A stretch of DNA of 64,000 nt from CAVTTH01 sp963737545 (GTDB lineage Bacteria; Verrucomicrobiota; Verrucomicrobiia; Chthoniobacterales; UBA10450). Every line of letters begins with the position of its first letter. Positions within the stretch are counted from its first letter, which is position 1. Below, in pieces: positions 43,245-52,825 of the stretch. Location of the stretch: assembly GCA_963737545.1 (NCBI GenBank), contig CAVTTH010000001.1:682001-746000 (forward strand), in the 5' to 3' direction. The translations under genes and the position numbers were made by a program. The notes below the pieces were generated by a model. That model made no database searches. It was not told where the DNA came from and saw nothing but the letters and a program-made list of their open reading frames with translations.

Positions 43245-44687
43245 CTAACTAAACTCCCGGTCCGCCGGCGCGGATGATTTCGGCATCTTCAGCCGGAGAT
43301 ACGAAAGAAGATCTGTTCGCGTGATCAATCCGAGGAATTTGTCGCCTTCGCGCACGATCGCGACGCGACCGCGCTCGAAGACTTCGAGCAAATCGCTAAT
43401 GTTCGCTTTCGGCGAAAGCGTTTCCAGCCGATCCGTCATTGCCATTTTCGCGAGGCTATTAAATTGACTGGAATCGCGGTGCACCTTCACGAGCAGATCC
43501 GATTCGTCAAGAATCCCGATGACGCGCCCATTTTGGTCGATCACTGGAACTTGCGAGACCTCAGCCGAACGCATGCGCTTAAAGGCGGTGAGCAGTGTAT
43601 CCTCCGGGCCGACTGTAATGACCTCGCCGAATTCCTGCCGATGGCTGATTAGATCACTCAAGTCTCCATGGGGCGGGCGGGAGACGAACCCCTGTTCCGC
43701 CATCCAGAAGTCGTTATACATTTTCGAGAGGTACTTGTTTCCGGTGTCACAGACGAAGGTGACGACGCGCTTTTTTTCTGTCTGTTGCCGGCAATAGCGC
43801 AGAGCCCCGGCAAGGAGCGTGCCAGTGGAAGAGCCGCCCAGAATTCCTTCCTTGTGCAAAAGTTCGCGGGCGGTGGCGAAACTCTCCGCGTCGTCAATCT
43901 CAAAGGCGTCTGTAACAAATGACATGTCCGCAATGTCGGGAACGAAATCTTCGCCGATGCCTTCGACCGCCCAGCTCCCCGCCTTGTGCAATTCGCCGGT
44001 CTTGACCCATTCGTAAAGAATCGAGCCGGTTGGATCGGCCAGAATCATCTCGATTCCGCGCCGCGGTTTAACTCGCGAGAAGAATCGGCCGAGTCCAGTC
44101 AACGTTCCACCGGAGCCAACGCCAACTACGACCGCATCGACATCATGTCGCATTTGTTCCCAGATTTCCGGCCCGGTGCTGCGCTCATGCGCTAGCGGAT
44201 TGGCCGGATTGCCAAACTGATTGACGTAAAACGCGCCGGGAATTTCGATCGCCAACTTGGCCGCCACGTCCTGGTAATATTCTGGATGGCCTCGCGTCAC
44301 ATCCGATCGGGCGAGCCGAACCTCGGCGCCAAGCGCGCGCACGTGGGCGATTTTCTCCTGCGACATCTTGTCGGGGATGATCAGGATAATGCGATAGCCT
44401 TTTGCGCCCGCGATCAGAGCCAGGCCAAGCCCCGTATTCCCCGCGGTCGCTTCGATGATCGTGCCGCCGGGTTCCAGCTTTCCTTCCTCCTCCGCGGCTT
44501 CAATCATCGAGAGCGCGATACGATCCTTGATTGACCCAGTCGGATTTTGGTTCTCCAGCTTGATGAATAGCTGACAAGGTCCGGTGTCCATCCGCGTGAT
44601 CTCAACGAGTGGTGTGTCGCCGATCAAAGAAAGAATCGCCGGCGGCTTGGCCGGTGTAACGGGATTTGGAGAGGAGGAATCAGTCAT
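43245..44687 (-). CDS. cbs: Cystathionine beta-synthase
   Basis: 480 residues. PLP fold II with the cofactor Lys in NPTGSIKDRIA and GGTIIEATAGNTG; the C-terminal ~130 residues hold a pair of CBS domains (VPVIDQNGRVIGILDESD and VAIVREGDKFLGLITRTD), which in this family bind S-adenosylmethionine or nucleotides. It makes cystathionine from homocysteine and serine. With the gamma-family enzyme next door this forms the reverse transsulfuration route to cysteine. No SAM riboswitch was recognised upstream. CBS-domain length is normal for a bacterial CBS. Confidence 0.92.
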   Translation of the reverse strand: MTDSSSPNPVTPAKPPAILSLIGDTPLVEITRMDTGPCQLFIKLENQNPTGSIKDRIALSMIEAAEEEGKLEPGGTIIEATAGNTGLGLALIAGAKGYRIILIIPDKMSQEKIAHVRALGAEVRLARSDVTRGHPEYYQDVAAKLAIEIPGAFYVNQFGNPANPLAHERSTGPEIWEQMRHDVDAVVVGVGSGGTLTGLGRFFSRVKPRRGIEMILADPTGSILYEWVKTGELHKAGSWAVEGIGEDFVPDIADMSFVTDAFEIDDAESFATARELLHKEGILGGSSTGTLLAGALRYCRQQTEKKRVVTFVCDTGNKYLSKMYNDFWMAEQGFVSRPPHGDLSDLISHRQEFGEVITVGPEDTLLTAFKRMRSAEVSQVPVIDQNGRVIGILDESDLLVKVHRDSSQFNSLAKMAMTDRLETLSPKANISDLLEVFERGRVAIVREGDKFLGLITRTDLLSYLRLKMPKSSAPADREFS

Positions 44688-44749
44688 AGAGGAAGCAGGG
44701 AGCTGTGGCCGTTTCAGAGAGCATTGTTAACTGCGTGATTCCTTTATCA

Positions 44750-45235
44750 CTACCATTCCGAGCGGCTGTCTTCGATTAATTGCTGCAATACCGGGAAGCG
44801 CAGCTCACCGTAATTCAGCGCATAACGCAAATCGCCGCCTTTGTAGATCCATGTGGTCGGGATCCAACTGAGCGGCAGATCGTTAAAACGCTTGATATGG
44901 TCCGCGCCGCGCGGACCGGGATCGGCCAGGATCGTGACGTTTGGCCGATCGGCGATCTCGAATTTCTTGAGCATCGTGCGTCCATCCTCCCCACCGTTCC
45001 AGACGGAGACGAAAAAGAAACGAACCTGGGGATTCTCCTTAATGGTTTTGAGCCAGCCGCCGCTTTTCAGTTCGGCCTGACAATTCGAACACCACGGCGC
45101 CCAGAGATGGATTATGCTCAGTTCCGGCGATTTCACCGCTTCGGCCACTTTCTGCTCCGCGGTCGAAGCGGCGAAAAGACATGACGAAGTCATGCCGAAA
45201 AGCACAAACGCGAGGGTGGGTATCAATTTCTTCAT
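44750..45235 (-). CDS. Exported thioredoxin-fold protein
   Basis: 161 residues from ATG 45235 (open to 45280). A signal peptide MKKLIPTLAFVLFGMTSSCLFAAS is followed by SIIHLWAPWCSNCQAELKSGG, a thioredoxin-type WCxxC active site (WCSNC) followed by a fold with WIPTTWIYKGGDLRYALNYGE, where the cis-Pro loop (SWIPTTWI) is visible. It may keep periplasmic thiols reduced; the partner is unknown. The gap to rpsA (about 260 bases) holds a short degenerate repeat and the rpsA leader. Confidence 0.84.
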   Translation of the reverse strand: MKKLIPTLAFVLFGMTSSCLFAASTAEQKVAEAVKSPELSIIHLWAPWCSNCQAELKSGGWLKTIKENPQVRFFFVSVWNGGEDGRTMLKKFEIADRPNVTILADPGPRGADHIKRFNDLPLSWIPTTWIYKGGDLRYALNYGELRFPVLQQLIEDSRSEW

Positions 45236-45383
45236 AACCCGGTGATTCTTCCAGTATGCGGAGAAATGAGGGCCGCTCAAGGCATTGCGGTGTTGTAAGC
45301 GAAATCACGCCATGCGTCACCGTCGTCTCGAACGCAGTCGAGAAGACCCCCTGGCGTTACCATGCCCAACTGCTCACTCCAGG

Positions 45384-45433
45384 TTGACCCGCCCCGGGAA
45401 AGTGACTAGTGTGCCTCCCCTTTCTTGGGGAGG
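45384..45433 (+). promoter_or_regulatory. Candidate rpsA promoter and leader hairpin
   Basis: TTGACC at 45384-45389 and TAGTGT at 45407-45412 are separated by 17 bases, a plausible sigma70-type promoter. A perfect 7-bp stem follows at 45414-45433 (CCTCCCC-TTTCTT-GGGGAGG). The hairpin would enclose an SD-like GGGGAGG, which is followed at once by a seven-codon ORF (ATG CGC GAT AAC ...). It could regulate rpsA, but the weak -10 makes this uncertain. Confidence 0.4.
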
Positions 45434-45501
45434 AATGCGCGATAACCGCCTTTCCTAACACCTAACCAAATCCCCCATCGCTCCAGAAGAAGCTCACGTT
45501 T

Positions 45502-47184
45502 ATGGCACAGATGCAGGAACTACTCGCGAAATCGTATCGCGATTTTAAAGAAGGCAGCATTGTTAAAGGTCGCATCCTCGAAATGCGCCCCCGTGAAGTG
45601 CTTGTGGATATCGGTTACAAATCCGAAGGCGTTATTCCGTCCGCCGAATTTGAGGATATTGAATCTCTGGAAGTGGGCGACGAAGTGGACGTTCTCCTCG
45701 AACGCCTCGAAAACGACGAGGGCATGGTCGTGCTCTCAAAGGAAAAGGCCGCCTATCGCCAGAATTGGAACAAGATCGCAGCTGTCTTTGCTGGCGACGG
45801 TCTGATTAAGGGCAAAGTGAAGTCGGTGGTGAAGGGCGGGCTGATGGTAAACATCGGCGTCGAGGCGTTCCTGCCCGCGTCGCAGATCGATATCATCCCA
45901 CCGAAAGACTTGCAGCAATTCGTGGGCAACACCTACGACTTTAAGATCGTAAAGATTAATGACGACCGAAAGAACGTCGTTCTTAGCCGGCGGGAATTAA
46001 TCGAGCAGGAGCGGAGCGAGAAGCGGCAGAAGTTCCTCGAAGGCGTGACAGTTGGGGACAAGGTCCACGGGACGGTAAAAAATCTCACCGATTTCGGCGC
46101 GTTCATCGACCTCGACGGGATGGATGGTCTGCTCCACATCACAGACATGACCTGGGGTCGTCTCGGGCACCCGAGCGAGCTGGTTAAAGTCGGGCAGGAG
46201 CTCGAGTTGATCGTTCTCGACATCAATAAGGAAAAAGAACGCGTTTCGCTTGGCCTCAAGCAAATGCAGAAGAATCCATGGGATCAGATCGAAGAGCGGT
46301 TCCCGGCGGGTCAGCGGGTCAAAGGCAAGATCACCAACCTTGTTCCCTACGGCGCCTTCGTGGAGCTGGAGGAAGGGGTCGAAGGTCTCATCCACGTCTC
46401 CGAGCTGTCGTGGACGAAAAGAATTATGCGCCCGGCGGATATTCTCTCCGTCGGCCAGGAAGTGGAGTCGGTTGTCCTCGGCGTGAACAAGGACGAGCAG
46501 AAGATTTCGTTGGGATTGCGCCAGCTCGAACCGAATCCTTGGGACGAGATCGAGAAGAAATTCACCATTGGCAGCCGGGTGAAAGGACAGATTCGCAACA
46601 TGACTGCCTACGGCGCGTTCGTCGAACTCGAAGATGGGATCGATGGAATGATCCACGTCTCCGACTTGAGCTGGACGCGCAAAATCAATCACCCAAGCGA
46701 GGTCTTTAAGAAGAATGACCAGGTCGAAGCCGAAGTCATCGACATCGACAAGACGAATCAGCGAATCAGCCTCGGCATCAAACAACTGAGCGACGATCCG
46801 TGGAAAGAAATCGATTCGAAATACAAGATCGGTGATCTGGTTAAAGGCAATGTGACGAAGCTGGCCAGCTTCGGCGCGTTCGTGCAGTTGCAGGATGATA
46901 TCGACGGGCTCGTCCACATTTCCCAGCTGAGTGAGGATCATGTCGCCAAAGTGAAAGACGTCCTCAAGGTTGGTCAGGAAGTCGAAGCGCGTGTTATCAA
47001 GGTGGATAAAGTCGAGCGCCGCATCGGTCTCTCGATCAAGGCCGCGAATTATTCCGAAGAAGAACTGAAACGCGAATCGGAGGCATTCGACAGTCTGCGG
47101 CCGGGCGAAGATATGGTCGGGCTCGAGAAAGCGTTCGAAGCCGCCGCGGAAGATTACCGGCCGGGCGAATCGAAGAAAAAATAA
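45502..47184 (+). CDS. rpsA: 30S ribosomal protein S1
   Basis: 560 residues with six S1 RNA-binding domains. The first (FKEGSIVKGRILEMRPREVL) and second (LIKGKVKSVVKGGLMVNIG) bind the ribosome; four more have the pattern VKGKITNLVPYGAFVELEEG followed by GLIHVSELSWTK. It helps unfold and load mRNAs, which matters where Shine-Dalgarno sequences are weak, as for many genes here. ATG 45502 follows an AGAAGAAG site. Convergent with the TPR gene, 15 bases away. Confidence 0.97.
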   Translation: MAQMQELLAKSYRDFKEGSIVKGRILEMRPREVLVDIGYKSEGVIPSAEFEDIESLEVGDEVDVLLERLENDEGMVVLSKEKAAYRQNWNKIAAVFAGDGLIKGKVKSVVKGGLMVNIGVEAFLPASQIDIIPPKDLQQFVGNTYDFKIVKINDDRKNVVLSRRELIEQERSEKRQKFLEGVTVGDKVHGTVKNLTDFGAFIDLDGMDGLLHITDMTWGRLGHPSELVKVGQELELIVLDINKEKERVSLGLKQMQKNPWDQIEERFPAGQRVKGKITNLVPYGAFVELEEGVEGLIHVSELSWTKRIMRPADILSVGQEVESVVLGVNKDEQKISLGLRQLEPNPWDEIEKKFTIGSRVKGQIRNMTAYGAFVELEDGIDGMIHVSDLSWTRKINHPSEVFKKNDQVEAEVIDIDKTNQRISLGIKQLSDDPWKEIDSKYKIGDLVKGNVTKLASFGAFVQLQDDIDGLVHISQLSEDHVAKVKDVLKVGQEVEARVIKVDKVERRIGLSIKAANYSEEELKRESEAFDSLRPGEDMVGLEKAFEAAAEDYRPGESKKK

Positions 47185-47199
47185 CTTCGGTGCTGGTCG

Positions 47200-49224
47200 T
47201 TACTTGGGCGGAGATTGGCCGCGGCCAGCCTGCGCGTCAATCTCCTCTGCTCGTTGCAGGTGGATGGCGCCTTCCTCTTCCTGGCCGATGAGCTGCAGCG
47301 TCTTTCCCAGGTTGTAATGCGCGGCGGCGTAGTTGGGATTGATTTCTAACGCCCTTCGATATTCAGCAATCGCCTGGTCGAGTTCCCCGAAACGAGCGAG
47401 GCAGTTGGCCAGCCCGTTGTGAGGCGAAGCAAGGTTCGGATTGATCTCCAAACTTTTCCGAAAATGCGCAGCAGCTTCGGGAAAATTGCCGGAGCGAAAA
47501 AAAACGTCGCCCAGAGAGTAGGCTATCTCGGCATTATTCGGATCGATCTGGAATGCTTTCTCTAACTCTGCCACTGCTTCGTCGTTCCGTCCGAGGCGGA
47601 TGAGTGCTTCGCCCAATTGACGATGCGCGACGCCATTCCCGGGGTCGATTTGGAGAGCCATTCCGAGATGGGACATGGCCTCAGTCGTCAAACCGCTTTG
47701 GAGCAAGGCGGCCCCGAGATTGGCATGCGCGGCGGCGATGCGCGGATTTAATTCCAGCGCCTTCTTGTAACCGGCAATTGCTTCATCAATTCGCCCGGCG
47801 CGAAAAAGAACGTTTGCCCGGTTGTACTGCATCTCTGCCGCCGCCGGATTAATCGCGAGCGCTTGATCCAATTCAGTAAGCGCAGCGTCCGTCTCGCCTT
47901 TATGACTTAGTTCAATTCCGAGATTGCCATGTGCCATCCAGCTCTCCGGATTTGTTGCGATCGTCGCCCGCCATAATGTCTCCAGATCGGCATACGTTCC
48001 TGCCTGCCGCCAGGTCTCGAGACCTAGCGTCAACAGAAGCGCACCGCAGAAAACAATTCGCAGAATCTCCTTTTTGCGCCCAAAAAATTCGAACGCGGTG
48101 GTGACCCCCGCTGCCGCTAATGCCAACGGACCGATACTCGCCAGATACTGATAATGGTCTGCCACGAACGAATAGCGAAACGTGTAAAGCATGATGAAAC
48201 CAAGGACAGGGCTCAGTGTGGCGACGAAGAAAAGCGCGGCCACTTCGACACCACGGCCGAAGAATTTCCGCGTGAAATAAATGGCGCAGCCCGCGCCCAC
48301 CGTCAGACACAGCCAGAAATAATCGAGCGAATTCGACACCGAGATTTCCCACCGCGGATAGCTGAAAGCGAGGTGCGCCGGCCAGAAGAGTTTGCCCAGA
48401 TAAAACCAGAGGGCGCGACTCGCCACGAGAATTCTCGTCGGGAAATCGATCGAGAAAAGCTCGCCTTGAGTTCCCTGATGATAGCGCTCCCACCAGATCG
48501 TAAGCAATCCACCGCCGATACCAAGAAGGACGAACGGGACCACTTGCGCGATTCGCTTCCAAGTGATGGTCTTCCCTTGCCACCAGAGAATCAAAAATAG
48601 CGCCGCGGGCATCGTACAAGCAGTGGTCTTGCTGAAGAGCGCCAGGACGTAGAAGACCAGCGCCAGCGCATAGAATCCCGATTTCTTCGCGCGTTTTTCG
48701 TCGACAAATTCCACCCAGGACAGAAGCGCGAGGAGAAAGAAGAAACCCATCAACACATTCTTGCGCTCGGTAATCCAGGCTACCGATTCCACCTGCACCG
48801 GATGCAGTGCGAAGAGAGCTGCGCCCAGCCACGCGCCGGGCACGTTCAGAACGCGCAACAGCCGCCAAACGAGTAATGCGTTGATCGCATGCAGCGCGAA
48901 ATTTACCCAGTGATATCCGGTCGACTGAAATCCCCAGATCGCGTGCTCCAGCCGGAACGTCGTATAAACGAGCGGGAAATATTGCGACGGAGAATCGAAG
49001 GAGAACCAGATGCGGCGCAATCCGTCAGCCGCGGTCAGCAATTTATTCTGTGTGACGTAGACGTCGTCGTCCCAGATGTAGCCAGCGTGCCACGCTTGCT
49101 GGTATACGAGCAGAGTCGCGGCGATCAACAGCAATCCTTGTATCCAAGTCTCGACCAGGGCGAACCGGCGTGGCGCTGAAAGGCGGGCGGTGCTTGCGGC
49201 AGTTAATTTAGACTTTCTTTTCAA
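47200..49224 (-). CDS. Polytopic membrane protein with C-terminal TPR array
   Basis: 674 residues; start TTG 49224 (GAGG close upstream). The first ~420 residues hold ten or so membrane helices with a glycosyltransferase-C-like opening (GYIWDDDVYVTQNKL, with Asp pair) and AWITERKNVLMGFFFLLALLSW. The last ~240 residues are a run of about seven TPR units (AEMQYNRANVLFRAGRIDEA, NYAAAHYNLGKTLQLIGQEE). This matches 'tetratricopeptide repeat' GT-C-like proteins; an O-glycosylation role is possible but not shown. Confidence 0.82.
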   Translation of the reverse strand: MKRKSKLTAASTARLSAPRRFALVETWIQGLLLIAATLLVYQQAWHAGYIWDDDVYVTQNKLLTAADGLRRIWFSFDSPSQYFPLVYTTFRLEHAIWGFQSTGYHWVNFALHAINALLVWRLLRVLNVPGAWLGAALFALHPVQVESVAWITERKNVLMGFFFLLALLSWVEFVDEKRAKKSGFYALALVFYVLALFSKTTACTMPAALFLILWWQGKTITWKRIAQVVPFVLLGIGGGLLTIWWERYHQGTQGELFSIDFPTRILVASRALWFYLGKLFWPAHLAFSYPRWEISVSNSLDYFWLCLTVGAGCAIYFTRKFFGRGVEVAALFFVATLSPVLGFIMLYTFRYSFVADHYQYLASIGPLALAAAGVTTAFEFFGRKKEILRIVFCGALLLTLGLETWRQAGTYADLETLWRATIATNPESWMAHGNLGIELSHKGETDAALTELDQALAINPAAAEMQYNRANVLFRAGRIDEAIAGYKKALELNPRIAAAHANLGAALLQSGLTTEAMSHLGMALQIDPGNGVAHRQLGEALIRLGRNDEAVAELEKAFQIDPNNAEIAYSLGDVFFRSGNFPEAAAHFRKSLEINPNLASPHNGLANCLARFGELDQAIAEYRRALEINPNYAAAHYNLGKTLQLIGQEEEGAIHLQRAEEIDAQAGRGQSPPK

Positions 49225-49273
49225 AGCCTCGGAATTCAGCTTCTCCCCCGGGCGAGAAGATCCTTTCTACCGT

Positions 49274-50662
49274 TTAGAATTCCGCGCTGCCGGGCGTGCG
49301 CGCGAAGGGAATGACGTCGCGGATGTTCGAGACGCCGGTCACAAACATCAACATCCGCTCGAAACCAAGACCGAATCCAGCGTGCGGCACGGTGCCATAG
49401 CGACGAAGGTCGAGATACCATTTGTAATCGGCTGGATCCATCTTGTGCCGGCGCATGTTCGCTTCCAGCACGTCGAGACGTTCTTCGCGCTGACTCCCGC
49501 CGACGATTTCTCCGATGCCGGGAACGAGAACATCCATCGCCGTGACCGTCTTGCCGTCGTCATTCAGTCGCATGTAGAAGGGCTTGATCTCCTTCGGATA
49601 ATTGAAAACCGTGACCGGACATTTGAAATGTTTCTCGGTCAGCCAGCGCTCGTGCTCCGATTGCAGGTTCGCGCCGTATGCGACGGGGAATTCCCATTTT
49701 TCTCCGCTTGCGACTAACAGATCGACGGCCTCGGCGTAACTGATGCGTTGAAATGGTCGCTCCAGAACAAAGTCGAGTCGCGCGAGCAATTCCTTGTCGA
49801 CAAACTTCGAAAATAGTTCGAGTTCGTCGAGACAATTCGTCCGGATATCGCGGATCAGATATTTCACCATTTCTTCCGCGACATCCATGTTGCCGTTGAG
49901 ATCACAGAACGCCATCTCCGGCTCGATCATCCAAAATTCGTTAGCGTGCCGCGACGTATTCGAATTCTCAGCGCGGAACGTCGGGCCGAACGTGTAAACC
50001 TTCGAAAGCGCGCAGGCGAAAGCTTCTGCCTCCAGCTGTCCGCTGACGGTGAGATAGGTTGAGCGCGCGAAAAAATCCTGCGCATAATCAATTTCTCCGT
50101 CGGTACGCCGTGGCGGATTCTTCAGATCAATCGACGTGACCCGAAATAATTCGCCCGCCCCTTCGCAATCGCTTCCCGTGATAATCGGTGTGTGAACGTA
50201 GACGAAACCGCGCTCCTGAAGAAATTGGTGAATGGCAAACGCGAGCCGGCTGCGGACCCGAAAAACGGAGCCGAAGAGATTTGAGCGCGGGCGCAGGTGC
50301 GCGATCTCGCGCAAGAATTCCGGAGTGTGGCCTTTTTTCTGGAGTGGATAGCTGTCGTCCGACGCGCCCACGATTTCGATCTCGCCGGCCACCACTTCCC
50401 AGCTTTGTCCTTTGCCTTGCGACGCAACCAACGCGCCGTGCACCTTGATTGAGGCTCCGGTGATCAGGCGCTGCACTTCGGCATAATTGGGCAGGGTGTT
50501 CTTCGCGATGATCTGCAGATTGCGCAGGCAAGAACCATCATTCAGCTCGATGAATGAGAAATCCTTCGAATCCCGCCGTGTCCGCACCCAACCCTGCACG
50601 AGAATGGGCGTGATCGGCGCGGGTGAACTTAATGCGTCCTTTACCGAAGTCGGTGCAAGCAT
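49274..50662 (-). CDS. asnS: Asparaginyl-tRNA synthetase
   Basis: 462 residues, usual length. An N-terminal OB-fold anticodon-binding domain (VQGWVRTRRDSKDFSFIELND), then the class II core: motif 2 region FGPTFRAENSNTSRHANEFW and motif 3 near GFGLGFERMLMFVTGVSNIRD. It charges tRNA(Asn) directly. ATG 50662 is clear. It lies 21 bases upstream of the speA stop side, possibly cotranscribed with speA. Confidence 0.97.
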   Translation of the reverse strand: MLAPTSVKDALSSPAPITPILVQGWVRTRRDSKDFSFIELNDGSCLRNLQIIAKNTLPNYAEVQRLITGASIKVHGALVASQGKGQSWEVVAGEIEIVGASDDSYPLQKKGHTPEFLREIAHLRPRSNLFGSVFRVRSRLAFAIHQFLQERGFVYVHTPIITGSDCEGAGELFRVTSIDLKNPPRRTDGEIDYAQDFFARSTYLTVSGQLEAEAFACALSKVYTFGPTFRAENSNTSRHANEFWMIEPEMAFCDLNGNMDVAEEMVKYLIRDIRTNCLDELELFSKFVDKELLARLDFVLERPFQRISYAEAVDLLVASGEKWEFPVAYGANLQSEHERWLTEKHFKCPVTVFNYPKEIKPFYMRLNDDGKTVTAMDVLVPGIGEIVGGSQREERLDVLEANMRRHKMDPADYKWYLDLRRYGTVPHAGFGLGFERMLMFVTGVSNIRDVIPFARTPGSAEF

Positions 50663-50683
50663 GTCGCGACAGAAGTCGAGGGC

Positions 50684-52672
50684 TTAACTCAGCGGCAACC
50701 AATTGCCCGGTTGCGGCGGAGGTTTCGTGCCGTTGAGGCTGAGATAGGTGTATTCCTGGAGGAGACGCTCGTAATCGGAGAGAAGTTTCATGGCGTCGTT
50801 CGGCTTCAGGAAGTCAGTCTTGATAGCGGTATCGACTTGCGATTTCAACAGACGCATGAGTTCGACTTTGTCCCATTGCGTCATGGCCAAGACTTCGCCA
50901 ATGGTGCTGCCTTCGATCACTTCCTCGATGTACCAACCGGATTCTTCGTCAGGGTCGAGGAAAACGTGCACCTCGGTGACGCGGCCAAACAAATTGTGCA
51001 GGTCGCCCATGATATCCTGGTAGGCGCCGACCATGAAGACACCGAGGTAATACATTTCACCGGGGACGATGCGATGCAGCGGAAGGGTATCGCGCACATC
51101 CTGCAGGTCGATGAATTTCGAGACCTTTCCGTCGGAATCGCACGTAATGTCGACGAGCATGCCCTGCCGATCCGGCGGAGTCGTGAGACGATGAATTGGC
51201 ATGATTGGGAACAACTGGCCGAGGGCCCAATGATCGAGAAGCGATTGAAAGACGGAAAAGTTGCAGATGAATTGATCGCCTAACGAGGTCTCCAGTTCCT
51301 TCACTTCATCGGGCACATAGCGCAGGCCGCGATGCATGTTGACGATTTGCTGGGCCAGCTGCCAGTAAACGCTCTCGATCTTGGCTTTCGATTCAAGATC
51401 AAGCAGACCGAGATCGAACATCTGCTGTGACTCCTCTTTGATCTGCTGGATGTCGTGCAGACTTTCGCGGCGATTGCCGCGTTTGAGCCGCTGTTTTACC
51501 TCGAGGATATCGCCCACGAGCTTGTGATCTTTTTCGCCCGCCTCTACTTTCAACTTGGGCGCGGTTTTCTCGATGGAACTAAAGGCTTCGACCACGAGGA
51601 CGGAGTGATGCGCGACAATGGCGCGCCCGCTCTCGCTCACGATCGCCGGATGCGCGACGTGTTCGGAATCGCAGACGTCGGCGATGTTCCAGACCACGTC
51701 GTTGGCGTATTCCTGGAGCGAATAGTTGGTCGAGCTATCGAAATCGCTGCGTGAGCCGTCGTAGTCGACGCCAAGGCCGCCGCCGACATCGAGGTAGCCG
51801 AGATCGTGCCCAAGTTTTGCGATCTTGGCGTAGTAGCGCGCAGCTTCGCGGACGGCGCGTTTGATTGTTGAAATATCCGGCACCTGCGAGCCGACATGGA
51901 AATGCACGAGCTTGAGACAATGCCCGAGACCGGCTGATTTCAGCATCTCGCTCGCAGCGACAAGACTGGTCGTGTCGAGGCCGAACTTTGCATTCTCGCC
52001 GCCGCTCGGCGCCCATTTCCCGGCTCCTTTGCTGTAAAGACGAACGCGAATGCCGATGTATGGCTCGACACCAACTTCCCTGGCCGCTCGTATCGTCTGT
52101 TCCAGTTCTTCGAGTTTCTCGACAACGATAACGACACGCTTGCCGAGCTTTCGTCCGAGCAGCGCAATCCGAATGTAGGCCGGGTCCTTGTAGCCATTGC
52201 AGATGATGAGGCTCTCCGGATCTTTATGCATCGCGAGCGCGGCGATCAGCTCCGGTTTGCTGCCGGCTTCAAGACCAAAGTGAAACTGCTGGCCGGCATC
52301 GACGATCTCCTCGATCACCTCTCGCAGCTGATTCACCTTGATCGGGAAAACGCCGCGATACTCGCTGCCGTAATTGAATTCCTTGATCGCATCCCCGAAG
52401 GCACGATTGACCGCCTCGACCCGGTGGCGAAGCAAATCCTGGAAACGGACCACCAGCGGAAAACCAAGGCCGCGAGCTCGCGCTTCGTTTACGACCGCGA
52501 GGATGTCGATCGAACCACCTCCGTCCTGCAACGGCATCGCCTGCACGTTGCCGGCTTCGTTGACTGTAAAATAGCCGCTGCCCCAGCCGTCGATGTTGTA
52601 GGTGCTAATCGCAGCCTCAACGTCCCACTCGTTTTTTGTTTTTTCGGGGGCAGACACTGGAAAGGAACGCAT
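50684..52672 (-). CDS. speA: Biosynthetic arginine decarboxylase
   Basis: 662 residues from ATG 52672 (TTG 52678 also in frame). Fold III PLP enzyme: FPIKVNQLREVIEEIVDAG carries the PLP lysine, then LGYLDVGGGLGVDYDG, and near the C-terminus DITCDSDGKVSKFID and a C-terminal helical domain typical of SpeA. It makes agmatine for putrescine synthesis; speB is not in the window. It is transcribed ahead of asnS. Confidence 0.95.
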   Translation of the reverse strand: MRSFPVSAPEKTKNEWDVEAAISTYNIDGWGSGYFTVNEAGNVQAMPLQDGGGSIDILAVVNEARARGLGFPLVVRFQDLLRHRVEAVNRAFGDAIKEFNYGSEYRGVFPIKVNQLREVIEEIVDAGQQFHFGLEAGSKPELIAALAMHKDPESLIICNGYKDPAYIRIALLGRKLGKRVVIVVEKLEELEQTIRAAREVGVEPYIGIRVRLYSKGAGKWAPSGGENAKFGLDTTSLVAASEMLKSAGLGHCLKLVHFHVGSQVPDISTIKRAVREAARYYAKIAKLGHDLGYLDVGGGLGVDYDGSRSDFDSSTNYSLQEYANDVVWNIADVCDSEHVAHPAIVSESGRAIVAHHSVLVVEAFSSIEKTAPKLKVEAGEKDHKLVGDILEVKQRLKRGNRRESLHDIQQIKEESQQMFDLGLLDLESKAKIESVYWQLAQQIVNMHRGLRYVPDEVKELETSLGDQFICNFSVFQSLLDHWALGQLFPIMPIHRLTTPPDRQGMLVDITCDSDGKVSKFIDLQDVRDTLPLHRIVPGEMYYLGVFMVGAYQDIMGDLHNLFGRVTEVHVFLDPDEESGWYIEEVIEGSTIGEVLAMTQWDKVELMRLLKSQVDTAIKTDFLKPNDAMKLLSDYERLLQEYTYLSLNGTKPPPQPGNWLPLS

Positions 52673-52726
52673 AATCAATCAGCGTCCGAAACATGCAAGT
52701 GTTGCTCGCGAAAATTTCAGCGAAAT

Positions 52727-52784
52727 GGAGGGACGCCCGCCGTGGCGTCCGAAGGTTACGGGACGGGACGGCGCCCTTCCCTCC
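52727..52784. repeat. Palindromic intergenic repeat upstream of speA
   Basis: GGAGGGACGCCCGCCG at 52727 is mirrored by GGCGCCCTTCCCTCC ending at 52784, so the ends form an inverted repeat (GGAGGGA/..CCCTCC, with GCCC/GGGC inside). It resembles REP-type units. It occupies the gap between the divergent speA and bifunctional-nuclease genes. Confidence 0.6.
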
Positions 52785-52825
52785 GCCTCCTTGTTTTTCC
52801 TCCTCAAACGGATAACGTCGAATTG

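Noticed and set aside
43133..44750. SAM or other riboswitch ahead of the transsulfuration genes
   Set aside because: The gaps are short and filled by the MITE-like element; no conserved riboswitch core was visible.
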